Part shown: piece after piece, positions 1 through 9,924 of the stretch | How the letters are laid out: each line of letters starts with the position of its first letter | How positions within the stretch are numbered: position 1 is the first letter of the stretch | From: Sitta carolinensis | Lineage: Eukaryota; Chordata; Aves; Passeriformes; Sittidae | Length of the DNA stretch: 64,000 nucleotides | Assembly: GCA_032173965.1 (NCBI GenBank) | Contig: CM063287.1 | Coordinates: forward strand, 7,135,859-7,199,858 | Direction of reading: 5' to 3' | Translations under genes and position numbers: made by a program | Notes under the pieces: generated by a model | What the model was told of the DNA's origin: nothing | Database searches by the model: none | Seen by the model: the letters and a program-made list of their open reading frames with translations, nothing else

Positions 1-406
1 TTGAGGTCAGTATGCAGTGAGTAGATATTAATGCTGGACACAGCTGTTGCATTGGGTTCAGCACTTCATTAGAATTGATCTGCACCAACGTTAGTTCTTG
101 GCTGTCCTGCAGGTTTGGGTGAAACCATCAACCATGCCTTCATGTTTCCTTTTAAAGCCAATTGGTTTCTTTCTTGTCTTTATGTTGTTGTTTATTTCAG
201 TGCTGGAATATTTTTTTTCCACTTCTGTTACAATTTCCATTTGTATGCATCCCATGACCCATCCTGTTTTTCCAAAGTCAAAGTTTTGATTTAAAACCCC
301 AGATATACAGCCCTTATCAAGCATCCAGTCAGCTCACGTTGGATTCTGAGTGTATCTAGTGTCTTCTCTGCCTAATATATTCTTTTATTATTTTCTCTTC
401 CAACAG
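1..406 (+). other. 3' end of an intron upstream of the terminal coding exon
   Basis: This stretch has no supported coding frame. It ends in a pyrimidine-rich tract (about 380-402) followed by CAACAG, a good 3' splice acceptor with AG at 405-406. The open frame that starts at 350 runs through the acceptor, but its first 19 codons are intron sequence and should not be counted as protein. I see no repeat element here. Confidence 0.75.
380..406 (+). promoter_or_regulatory. Splice acceptor of the terminal exon
   Basis: A run of T and C with few purines is followed by CAACAG. The AG at 405-406 is the one that joins the 280-codon open frame in phase. A second AG, at about 420-421 (TACTACAG), is a weaker in-exon alternative that would trim a few residues. 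Confidence 0.7.
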
Positions 407-1249
407 CCTCAAGTACTACAGCCTTCCAACAGCCTTCCCAATTCCACAGACCTCGTCCAGGGAAAACTAATAAAAACTCCACATATCGAGGCCCACAGTG
501 AATATCCTAAACCAGATCTGCATGACAGTGGAAATCATCTGAATCCAAATGCTGCAAATGTCTCTCTCCCAAATAGCCTGAAGGACATAAACTCTTTAAC
601 GAGCGTACAGTTAAACACAAAAGATGAAAATGCAAACAAAAAAGATGAAAATGCATCATATTTGGACAATGTGAAAAACAAAATCTCTGAAGACCCTGGA
701 GAGGTGGCTAGTAATAAGAAAGGTACATTACCGCCTCGTTCCCACTTTCAGACCTCTGCAGGAGCTGGTGCTCCAGAGGTGCAGACTGGATTACCTGTGA
801 AAGGTCAACCCTCATTCACAAACCAGGCTTCTCAGCCAAAGACTTCAAGAATCGTGAAACCCCCAACTGCTTTAGTGCCTCCTACCATGGCCGTTCCCAT
901 ACGATCTGCGGATCATTCCGCTGCTGCCAAGGAACGTGAGCTTCTACCACTGAGTAGTTCGACTCAGCCGCAGCCAACATCTGGGCAGGATAACCTAAAG
1001 GGTAAACAGAGTCAGAAAGTGTCAAAACTTCGCCCACCAACTACGTCCTTCGTTAAATCCAAGCAAATGAGCAGTCAGAAATCCACACCAGTACCTCTGG
1101 AGCCTCAGAACACCTCCCTAAAGTCTAACATCCCAAGGCCACCAGTGCAAAGAAAGGAAAACGTGCAGACACACTCTGCTGGTTCGCATTCTGGGGACAG
1201 CATGCCCTCCGGCCGGCACTCCCGCCTCCCGAAACCAAAGACACACTGA
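407..1249 (+). CDS. CCSER2: Terminal coding exon (280 codons + stop) of a microtubule plus-end (EB-binding) type protein, probably CCSER2/FAM190B
   Basis: The reading frame is open from the splice acceptor at 406 to the TGA at 1247-1249, and the exon enters in codon phase 0. The 280 residues are rich in Ser, Pro, Thr, Lys and Gln, with no predicted globular domain, no signal peptide and no membrane segment. They look intrinsically disordered and basic. Exon residues 240-243 are S-N-I-P followed by R-P-P, a canonical SxIP motif with basic/proline context, as used to bind EB1-family proteins at growing microtubule ends. Residues 272-275 (S-R-L-P) sit in the basic C-terminal tail, which ends K-P-K-T-H and gives a second SxLP-like site. 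A KDENA pentapeptide occurs twice (residues 72-76 and 79-83). CCSER2 (mouse Gcap14) is a microtubule plus-end-associated coiled-coil/serine-rich protein. The assignment rests on composition, motifs, and a gene-poor downstream region like that after CCSER2. Paralogue CCSER1 or another SxIP protein is possible. The upstream exons, including any coiled coil, lie outside the window. Confidence 0.6.
   Translation, partial: PQVLQPSNSLPNSTDLVQGKLIKTPHIEAHSEYPKPDLHDSGNHLNPNAANVSLPNSLKDINSLTSVQLNTKDENANKKDENASYLDNVKNKISEDPGEVASNKKGTLPPRSHFQTSAGAGAPEVQTGLPVKGQPSFTNQASQPKTSRIVKPPTALVPPTMAVPIRSADHSAAAKERELLPLSSSTQPQPTSGQDNLKGKQSQKVSKLRPPTTSFVKSKQMSSQKSTPVPLEPQNTSLKSNIPRPPVQRKENVQTHSAGSHSGDSMPSGRHSRLPKPKTH
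620..655 (+). repeat. Short in-frame coding repeat (KDENA twice)
   Basis: Codons for K-D-E-N-A occur at 620-634 and again at 641-655, with identical codons in the repeated core and a 21-nt period. This is a small internal duplication or slippage product inside a disordered segment of the terminal exon. It does not disturb the frame. It may vary in copy number between related species. Confidence 0.7.
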
Positions 1250-1495
1250 GGCTGTTCCCGCTGCTCGCCGCACGATGCCACGCCACAGCCCACTCCCCGT
1301 GTTTGTGACTGCCTTGGAGCCTGCTGTACCTGCAGCCTGCAAATCCTGACTCACTGTCCCAAATTGTGTCTAATTCAGGGTTTGCACTCTCCATCCTGCT
1401 GTGTCCTGAGGCTGATGTTACGAGCTGTGCAGTTTCTCTTTAGAGTGCTGTATTTTATTGTCCGTCTGTAATAAAGATGGTATTGCAATCTTAGT
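1250..1495 (+). other. Proximal 3' untranslated region
   Basis: The sequence after the stop codon is first GC-richer and then AT-rich, with stops in all frames. It ends about 20-25 bases after the AATAAA at 1470. This is the shortest 3'UTR consistent with the sequence. The exact cleavage site cannot be read off. Confidence 0.6.
1470..1475 (+). terminator. Proximal poly(A) signal AATAAA
   Basis: A canonical hexamer about 220 bases after the stop codon, preceded by TTTTATTGTCCGTCTGT and followed by TGGTATTG, a GT-rich downstream element. It is well placed to end the mRNA of the terminal exon. Confidence 0.6.
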
Positions 1496-1788
1496 AATTA
1501 AGCAAATACTGAAATCCGTGGTGACCACAAATGCAGAATGCTGCACTATTTATTTCAGGATGGCAGAAATTATTTCTTACCTCTGTTTGAGTTATTAGAC
1601 AATGAAATTGCTGTTCTGTTTAACTTCTTGGTTCTGAGTACTCGTTAGGTCAGAGTGGTAGAAAATTAGACTGACTAGCAGATGTTTTATTGGCCATAAT
1701 TCTGACTCTGTATTCCAGAGGCCTATGCAAAAATCCTTGTATTTATCTTTCTCTCAAGACTGACATATTTAATGTTATTTAATCTGAT

Positions 1789-1810
1789 GGGTTGGGTGGG
1801 TTGGGTTGGG
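1789..1810 (+). other. Five-tract G-quadruplex motif, (GGGTT)n-like
   Basis: Five GGG runs (1789, 1794, 1798, 1803, 1808) are separated by loops of 2, 1, 2 and 2 bases. Short loops like these satisfy the usual G-quadruplex pattern strongly. The G-rich strand is the sense strand of the gene, so the motif would be present in RNA if the distal poly(A) site is used. Confidence 0.7.
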
Positions 1811-2255
1811 TTGTTTTGTTTTGCTGTAATCCGAAGTTGCTCTGTTCTTTATTTATCCCATTTTCACTGTTCACACTGTTAATTAGGCAGATTTCACAGG
1901 GTGAAATGAATCTTCTCGCTTAAACATCCTCATTTGTTAAATGATTGTGGTATGTTTTTATTGTGTTGAATAGACACATTACTGAGTAGATTCTTGAAAT
2001 GCAGTGCTAAGGATGTTTGTCCAAACCTTCCAATGCAGGCTCTTAGGAATTGGTAAGTAGGGAGCCTCTGGGAATAAGGGGTCCAGAACACCTATGTTAA
2101 GGTTGCACAACATGCATTTTAATTAATATTTTAAACTTTTATTGGTCTGCTTGTATTTATTGATTTCTGTTTAATATTGAAAGGCTCTGAAGTACCTGAC
2201 TTGAAATTTTGCACAAACTTTGCCATATGTGTAATAATTTGAAACTATTTTACAG

Positions 2256-2261
2256 AATAAA
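2256..2261 (+). terminator. Possible distal poly(A) signal AATAAA
   Basis: A canonical hexamer in AT-rich DNA about 1 kb after the stop codon. Use of it would add roughly 780 bases to the 3'UTR and would include the G-quadruplex motif at 1789-1810. Further AATAAA hexamers at 3383 and 4501 are less convincing because such hexamers are common by chance in AT-rich DNA. Confidence 0.4.
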
Positions 2262-2387
2262 ACTTATATTAAAAATACAACTATTTTTTAAAAAGGAAAA
2301 AAAAATAACCCCACTTATTTGCTTTGAGCAATCCTATTATGTCCTAATCCAGAGCTGGTACTCTTAAGAGTTTTTCAAAGATCTATT

Positions 2388-2466
2388 ATTTTGGGTTTTG
2401 GGCGGGGGGTTATGTGTTTGGTATTTTTGGTTTGGTTGTTTTGTTTTGTTTTGGGGTTTTTTTGTA
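2388..2466 (+). repeat. G/T-rich low-complexity tract
   Basis: Runs of T and G alternate with almost no A or C, including a GGGCGGGGGG cluster at about 2399-2408 and repeats of TTTTG. The open frame across it (2398-2805) follows from the lack of A and is not a gene. Confidence 0.75.
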
Positions 2467-5400
2467 ATTTCTGAAGAAGTACTAAGGAGCTTTTTGGGGA
2501 AATCAAGCAGAAAAAAAATTACATTTTTGTGCTCTCTAGAACTATTTTTTTCTGAAAGTAGTCTTGGTGCATTCTGGGACCGTGACACAAATGATGCGAG
2601 TTACATGTGCACCTATCCAGTAAAGAAGCTTTCCAGAAATTTGATATTTTGTCTTATCTCCAATTCTTCCCTTCTTTCCCATGACTCTCATGGATGTTAC
2701 TGGCTTTGGTTTTTTTTTTTACCCTGTTCTCAAGTTGGTTTTAACATCAGCAGAGAAGGCTGCTGCAACAACTTGGCTCAAAATTTGTTCCTGAAGAGCA
2801 CATAATGTCAGTAAAATGTAACACAGTGTTAGTTTGTTCTAGGCTCTGGCTGTAGGACATTGACATATTACAGTATTTTCTTTGAGAGAATTAAAGTGAG
2901 TAGGTGTAGACATTTCATAAATGAATTCAGTATTCAGCTTCTATAATATAAGCCCTTTAACTGGGGGGTATCCTGATGGATGCCTCAGTTGGGTAAAGGA
3001 AAAAAGAGTAGTCTCACCTGAGTTTTCAATACATCATTGATATTCAAGAATTATTTTGGATTTCTTACACTGTAATTTTATTTAACTGAAGATGAAGTGA
3101 AAAAATTAAAAGCTTGAGGGGGGGAAGTGGGTAGGGGGAGATTCTTTTTCTGAACTACTTACATCAGTCTGAAATAAGGGACCTGCAGGACTTTCAGTGA
3201 ACTGAGGTGATGACAATATAAGCAAGACATAACAAGACGAATAACATTAATTGTTATAGTTGGTATAGGATCAGAAACCACAACTTGAGATTGCAGTAAA
3301 AATTATGCTCTGGTAATAATTCATTTCCATGAAGAGCATTGAATTAGTGGTATTTAGTCTACGTATTTACTTTCCATAAGAAAATAAAACTCACTTTTTA
3401 TATTCCCCAAAACTAGCTCCTGGCAGCTAACTGTTTCTCAGGAGTTTAAAAACTGCTGAGGGAATGATCAGATTCCTGGTTCATTTTCCAGTCCATATAG
3501 ATTTCTATGGAAGGTGTATTTGTTAAATTTGCTTTCCTTGAAGAGAAGCTGATTTTATTGTTAGTTGTATATGATTTTGTGTAAAAATACAATTTTCACC
3601 TAATGTTACTGACAGAAATTCATCATCTTCTGCTTCTTATTCTGGAGGTATCACCAGCCTGATTTAGTGATGTTTCAGTTTTTATGTTTACATTGAAAAG
3701 TATAGGTATCTATACCTTTATTCATATCTGCACCTTTACTGAAAATTAAGGAGATGATCAAAGCAAATTAAGCAAAGAATATCAAGATGATCAACGTTTT
3801 CATTAAAAAGACAGTTCCTAATTTTTCTTTCCAGAAGAAAATGTTATATTTATACGGGCATGTATATATGTATTAAAGGAACGTAAGTAGATTATAGTCC
3901 TTTTTTATAGCATTTCCCCATTTTGTTCTGACAGGTTAGTAAGACACTGAGCTGGAGTCAGCAGGATTTGATCATGGATGAGACAGATGCTAGCCTGGCT
4001 TGTGTTTTGTGTTCAGCTGCTAACCTCGCATCCCTCTGAGACAACTGCACGTTTGGGCTCTTCAGACTTTACCAGGGAAAGCTCTCTTGCACGTATAGTA
4101 AGTCCAGAGTGTGGCAAAGGCTGTCAGGAGATGGGCAGCTGGGAGAGGAGTGGTGAGGTGAGGTTTGAAACTTCGCCTCGGTGGAAGATGGGGTGTGGGG
4201 AGTGATGGATGAGAGGGCACTCAGAGTGCTTGTCAAATGGGATTAAGTGAGTATTTTCAGGTATCATATCTATCCTCCCGAAGGTGCAGATATATCATCA
4301 GTACTGGTGCAGATCATCCAAAATGTGTACATTTAAGTATTTGATATCTTCAGGGTTTTTTTTTTTTTTTTAGGTTTATAAAACTGATTTATTGCCATTT
4401 TTTTTGTTTTGATTTCTCATTCTTTTGTGCAATATTCACAAAAGTATTAAACTACTGTTCAGTATGTGTGTACAGAGGCAATTACGTGTTTTAACAAGTG
4501 AATAAACACAAAAGAAAAGAACAGAATTGCACTTTAAATGAGCTTTATTGCTTGGAGTTGTGCCTAAAATAATCTAGATGCCTCCTGCTGCGTGTGGCTT
4601 TTGTTTGAAACAAATTTCCCCAGTAGTGTTGCTGTTTCCAAGGTATTTTCACATCACTTTCACAGGATCGATATGCACTCTAGCATGTTTAAAAGTATTC
4701 ATATAGTGTACTGAGTTTTTGTTGTGCAATGACTTTAATTTAACTGTGGAATTCTAACACAGATGATACAGCCAGATCATTATTACCTTCCCCTTCCCTG
4801 AAGCTAGCACTTCCTACTGCCAATCAAAGCCAATGGCAAAATTTCCCTAGGCTAGCATAGCTCTTAAAGAATAATGGTCCCAGAATATGGTTTTGAGAAA
4901 AGAAGTGCAATATTATCTCTCCCAACTTTCTTGAAATAATTACGAAGGCCCTGAAAATCCAAAACGACACAATTTTGATACGGTTCTGGAAAAAAAAGGG
5001 GTTCCTCAACTTTCCATCTTGTAGCAGTGAGAGTAGGCATAGCAACCAGACTGCATCATGGGTCAGTACAGTTCATTTCATCCTTGATCTGAATGCTGAT
5101 TTGTTGTAATAATGCCTGAAAACTGAATACCGTTTGTGTGATTTCCTTTATTTGCATGTCACAGCCATATGCACATTCTAAAGTGTCATACTGGGGTAGG
5201 TTGCATGTTGGGGGGGGAAGTACTTCTGGTTTGCACAGCACATAATCCTCTTAATATGGACGTTTCCTTGCCATACAAATGGAAATCAGTTCTTGAATTG
5301 GGCTTCTGTAGCTGTTCCTTATCTCATTACTGAGGTTTGTTCTGAGCAGAGTGGATTTAATGTGACCCTCGTGGTAGGGCTCAGTATAGTCATCTTACAA

Positions 5401-5748
5401 CTGTACTTCAAGGAAATTCAGTCACTGTTGTGTAAAGCTGCTCACTGCCTACTTTATTATTAAAGCACCACCATAAAACCAACATAATTTCTGTGTAGCA
5501 AAATCTTCAATTCAATACTAGCTAAAACAAGAGGTACCCTTACCATCTGCTTTGTTGTTTTTGGTTTTTTAACCCAGGCCAGAGTAAATACTGTATATTG
5601 GAATTTGCTTGTAAAGTTGATTAAAAAACCTGTATGTAAAAATTCTTTCCTCAATGTTGCTCTAGTGAATAAAAATAAAAGTCATAATTCTAATAAGTAT
5701 CTCTTTCTCTTGACTGTTCACTTGTATGTTTTTTCAAGTCATTGTGCA

Positions 5749-5772
5749 AACTGTAGACAGAACTGTAGACAG
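5749..5772 (+). repeat. Perfect 12-bp tandem duplication
   Basis: The unit AACTGTAGACAG occurs twice head to tail with no mismatch. A two-copy perfect duplication suggests a recent slippage or repair event. Confidence 0.85.
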
Positions 5773-7902
5773 AAAGTCTGGGGGGACAGGGAGATAAGGC
5801 TTATGCCTACTGTTGGAGTTTTTCTCTTAGAATTGTCTTTCTCCTACAGAAATGGCAGGCATGAGACTGTTATTAAAGGAAAAAAAGGAGGGAAGAGAAT
5901 AGAAAAGCTAAACCTTTTAATGTATTGATTGCAGATGAACATGGACTGACTTGGCTACTTTTTAAAGGTATGTTATGGCACCTATAATGCAGTTGAGAAG
6001 AGTATTTATTAGTTGTCTTACGTATTTAATGAGTTAAAATCATTATCATACTACAGTTTGAGTGATTTTTTCCCCACAGAAGTCCAAATGAATACAACAT
6101 GTGTAAATATGCAAGTCCTAATTGTATGTCAGTATTTTGCCCATGGTTTGAATGGTTTGCTGTTCTTGAGATGAAAGGAAATCTGCTCCATTAATTAATC
6201 TGACCTATTTCAGTAGATGGAAGTTCAAGTTTGAAATTATGATCAAAAGGGAGGAAAATCCTGTAGTTTGAAATAAGAGCATTTTAAATATACTGCAGGC
6301 AGGCACTTGTAATCTTTAACCTAATGCTAGCTTCAAGATGGCCTTTGAAAATTTGCATGGGTTTTGGGTGTGGAAAGAACTGCACAGGGTTTGCAAGTTC
6401 AAACCAGGAAGGTTTGAATGTCTTCCCAAGAAGGAAGGTGTGGATGAATCCTCCTGTTGTAGTCCTCCTGGGTAAGTGTGCTCCTTGCTGCTCAGTGCTG
6501 CAGTGATCTCTAATCCTTGCCCATGTGATCATCAGGTGTTAAAACAGCCGATGCAATGACTTCAAATAGTGTCCCTAAGGCTTCGATTGACAGCTGCCCT
6601 ATCTTCCTCCTGAAGAGGCAAAGCTTCCTGGCAGTGGTGAGCAATCTGCTGCTGTCCAAAGTGAGGGGGCTGGTCTCCTGCCTCTGGAGCAGAGCTGCTT
6701 TACTGTTGGGCAGAATGCTACACGTGGGGAGAAGCTGAGAGAGGGTGAGACATTTCAGACATTTCCCTTCCTTTGCAACCCACAATGAACCTGGGCACCT
6801 TCCCTTTGACAGAAATGTCTGAGGGTTTTATGAGCATGACTGAATACAGCCGAACCACAAGACAAGTTATTATCACACTGTTTGCACCATCTACCAGATT
6901 TGTGCAGTTGCTGCTTGCGCTGGGTTATGGATATTACCTGCTGTTTCAAACAAGAATTGGCTTGTAGTAGAAGGCACTAAACAAAAATGCTCCTGTTCTA
7001 AAAATTACTCTGATACTTCATGTAGCTCAGTCAATCTGAAAGCTAAAAGGGTGGGTTTCTGTTAGGATTTCTAATAGTTTTCTCGAAGCCACAGGCAGCA
7101 AGAGCCTTCAGGTCTCATACAATATGTGGGGGGCCCTGCAGGCTTGCTCCAAGTCCTTACTGAAAATACAGTATGAGTTCCTAGTAAAATGCTGAAGGCA
7201 GAAGTAATTGACCAGAAACTGCTTTAAGGATTTTGAATTTGATCATTCCAAAGCAGAGCACAATCTGAAAACTTCTGAGCTGTTTTAAATGGTTCCCTCC
7301 ATCATAGGCTCTGAGAATCACTTAAGTTGTTGAAAGTGTTTCATGACACAGGTTGGCTTTTAAAACCTGTTACAATGCAAGCCCCTGAAATAGTCCAAGA
7401 TGAGAGGTATTTAAAACCAGTTGTAGACATGGCACATTCCAACAGTTACTTCACTTGGGTTTGGCTTTTGGTTTGTTTTTTTTTTTTCAGAAAAATCCCA
7501 TAGAATCTGGGAGAAGCATTTAGATTTCTGTGGAGGTTCACATTCTGACAGGTGGTTCTCAGCACCTCTCCAATCAAAACAATTACGTAGATTTTATTCT
7601 GAAGAGACCTGACAACATTGTTTTCTAAGGTGCTACAGTTAGAGGCACCCTTGAAAAGCAGCCTGTGCATTTCCTCATGATCATCAGAGCCTCCTTTGTG
7701 TGCACACAGTGGTCAGATAGAGTTGGTGAATATACTAATTTAGCTATATCAGAAGCATATGCATATAAAACCTATGAGCCTTTGAAGACTTGGATCGTTT
7801 GGTGTGATAAATTTCAATGCTTAGTAATACAAAAGTCCAGCTATCCCCACAATTCCATTGTAATTGCTATTCAGTTTGACAAACTGTACTAATTATTCCA
7901 CT

Positions 7903-7955
7903 CTATAATTTCTCTGCCTTAGTTTCCTCATAAATAAAATCAGAATTGTACCCGT
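7903..7955 (-). mobile_element. Fragment resembling a MIR-family SINE (minus orientation)
   Basis: The stretch CTCTGCCTTAGTTTCCTCAT followed by AAATAAAATCAG...GTACC matches the remembered reverse complement of the MIR core (CTCAGTTTCCTCATCTGTAAAATGGG...). Only about 50 bases are recognisable, so this is a short, old relic. MIR elements pre-date amniote divergence and survive at low copy in birds. The match was made from memory and has no alignment score. Confidence 0.45.
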
Positions 7956-9571
7956 GTTAGCAAACTCAACGCTTGCAAGATTCTGTGCTGACAGCAAGAA
8001 AAAAATTCCCTGAGGAAACGAATCCACCCTTATTTTCTTGAACAGTTTATTAATCTTCCTGCATTTGCCTGTTCAGGAGTCTTTTAAAAATTTTTGTTTA
8101 AGTAAGTTTTGCGGACTTTGTTGAGACTCTTTTATTAGATCTAGTGAATTTCCATCTTTTAAGAGTTCCCTGACAGTTATTTGCAGGAATTCATGAAGTG
8201 TAAATGAGAGGGACTGTTTTCTCTGCGTGAGTTACAGCGAACAAGTTCTCTGAAGCTCTGTAAGGAAGTCCTCATGGAAATCTGTATCCCAAACAGCACA
8301 CTGCCAGTCTCATTGGGTGGTAGGAACCTGTGGCCCCATCTTCCAGGAGGATCCCTAAGGCGTTCCTCACATTTATACAAAAGGCTGTGAGTTTGTAGGA
8401 TCTTTCCTTTTCAATTCCACTCACCTTTGGCCAAGTGATTCTGTCTCTGAGACTGCTACAGGCGGGTGTGAGCACAGCCCTGGTGTGTAACTGCTGTGTC
8501 GTTTCCGTGGCTGTTGCTGTGTTTTCCTCTCCCCCAGTGGTGGAGCAGTGGCTCCAGTCCCTGGGCACAGCCCCCTTGAGCTGCTGGACCAGGCGGGAGT
8601 AGGGCAGCACTTACTGCTGCAAGGCACAGCAGAAGGTTGTCAGGCTGAGCAGATCTGCCAGCAGCTGAGCTTATGTTTCTGCAAAGTCTGATGTTCAAAC
8701 CATATGCTTATAAACTGTTGCAGATTTGGTATTCCCATGCAGGAAGCCTAATGATGCTCAAGCTCTCTGCCAATCATTCTCCTGAGCTTTTCATCCCAGC
8801 ATTCTATTCCCGACTTCAAAGGAATTAGTTAGATCTGTGTGTGAACATTATATTAACGGCTGTTAAAAGCTCTGCGTGTGGCATTTCTGGGACATACAGG
8901 ACGCTGAAAAAATACTGTAAGTTTGGAGTTTATAAATAGGCATGAAAAATACGTATTTCCTTTAAAATGTGCTTCTCATGACACTTTTTTGAGCTGCTTT
9001 AAGGGTGTTCATTTTCTCAAGGGATTATCTTTGAGTTATTTTTCCTCTAATTAATATTGTCTGTTTTCGTGGAAATTTATTTATTTTAAAAGGAAAAAAA
9101 AAAAGGGCCATGGAGATTATTTAACAGAGCTGTATTACACTTCTTATGTTGCTGACACAGAAGAACACTGCATCACTTTTTAATGTGTTTTCTTGCGTCC
9201 CATCCTGCCATGTGCTAGTGCAGGAATAAACTAGCAAATTTGAGGAGGGTGTTAGAAATACACCTATGTCAACCTGATAAATGTTATAGATAAAAAATAT
9301 AGAAGAAATGTTACTGTTACTGTAAGTAGGAGCATGGGTCTCTGTGTTGTGCTCTGTGCTCTAATCTCAGTACCAATCATCCGGACCTTAGCAAACATGT
9401 TCTGAGCAGTGTTTGAGGCAAAACCTGACAGTAAAGCACTCGGAGCTCTCCTAACAGAAAAAGACAAGAATTGCAATTATTACTTTAACTGTAAATTCCT
9501 AGCAGGCAGGTGGATAGCAGTGAGCAATACGAAATGCTTTGCGTGGGTAAAAATCCTGTGAAGGCACGCTG

Positions 9572-9921
9572 CCATCCATCCATCCATCCATCCATCCATC
9601 CATCCATCCATCCCTCCATCCATCCACCCTCCATCCATCCATCCATCCATCCATCCATCCATCCATCCATCCATCCATCCATCCATCCATCCATCCATCC
9701 ATCCATCCATCCATCCATCCATCCATCCATCCATCCATCCATCCCTCACCTCCATCCACTCCCTCCATCCACCCTCCTCCATCCATCCCTCCATCCATCC
9801 CCATCCACCCTCCATCCATCCATCCCTCCATCCATCCATCCCTCCATCCCTCCCTCCTCCCATCCTCCTCCATCCCTCCCATCCCTCCCATCCCTCCCTC
9901 CATCCATCCCTCCAACCCTCC
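9572..9921 (+). repeat. (CATC)n tetranucleotide microsatellite, long and partly pure
   Basis: The CATC/ATCC unit is perfect from 9572 to 9613 (about 10 units) and again from 9631 to 9744 (about 28 units). It then degenerates into CCCTCC/CATC variants up to about 9921. Translation gives runs of Ile-His-Pro-Ser on one strand and Met-Asp-Gly-Trp on the other, which explains several long but meaningless open frames. The pure block is the youngest part and probably the most length-variable. Confidence 0.97.
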
Positions 9922-9924
9922 GTT

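Larger units (their letters stand above)
2290..7900. other. Intergenic, no supported gene
   Basis: AT-rich DNA with stop codons scattered in all frames. The longest frames are about 100-135 codons, have no family resemblance and no splice-site logic. Short homopolymer runs (for example poly(T) near 4358) and the 12-bp tandem duplication at 5749-5772 are the only local structures I noticed. Weak or unrecognised old repeats may be present. Confidence 0.6.

Noticed and set aside
350..406. ATG at 350 as the start of the terminal-exon protein
   Set aside because: The first 19 codons cross a polypyrimidine tract and CAACAG splice acceptor, so the ATG lies in intron sequence.
1785..1815. Interstitial telomere sequence
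   Set aside because: Units are GGGTT/TGGG-like without the vertebrate TTAGGG register. It is better described as a G-quadruplex motif.
4501..4506. Far-distal poly(A) signal AATAAA for the terminal exon
   Set aside because: AATAAA occurs many times by chance in this AT-rich DNA, and nothing links 4.5 kb to the transcript.
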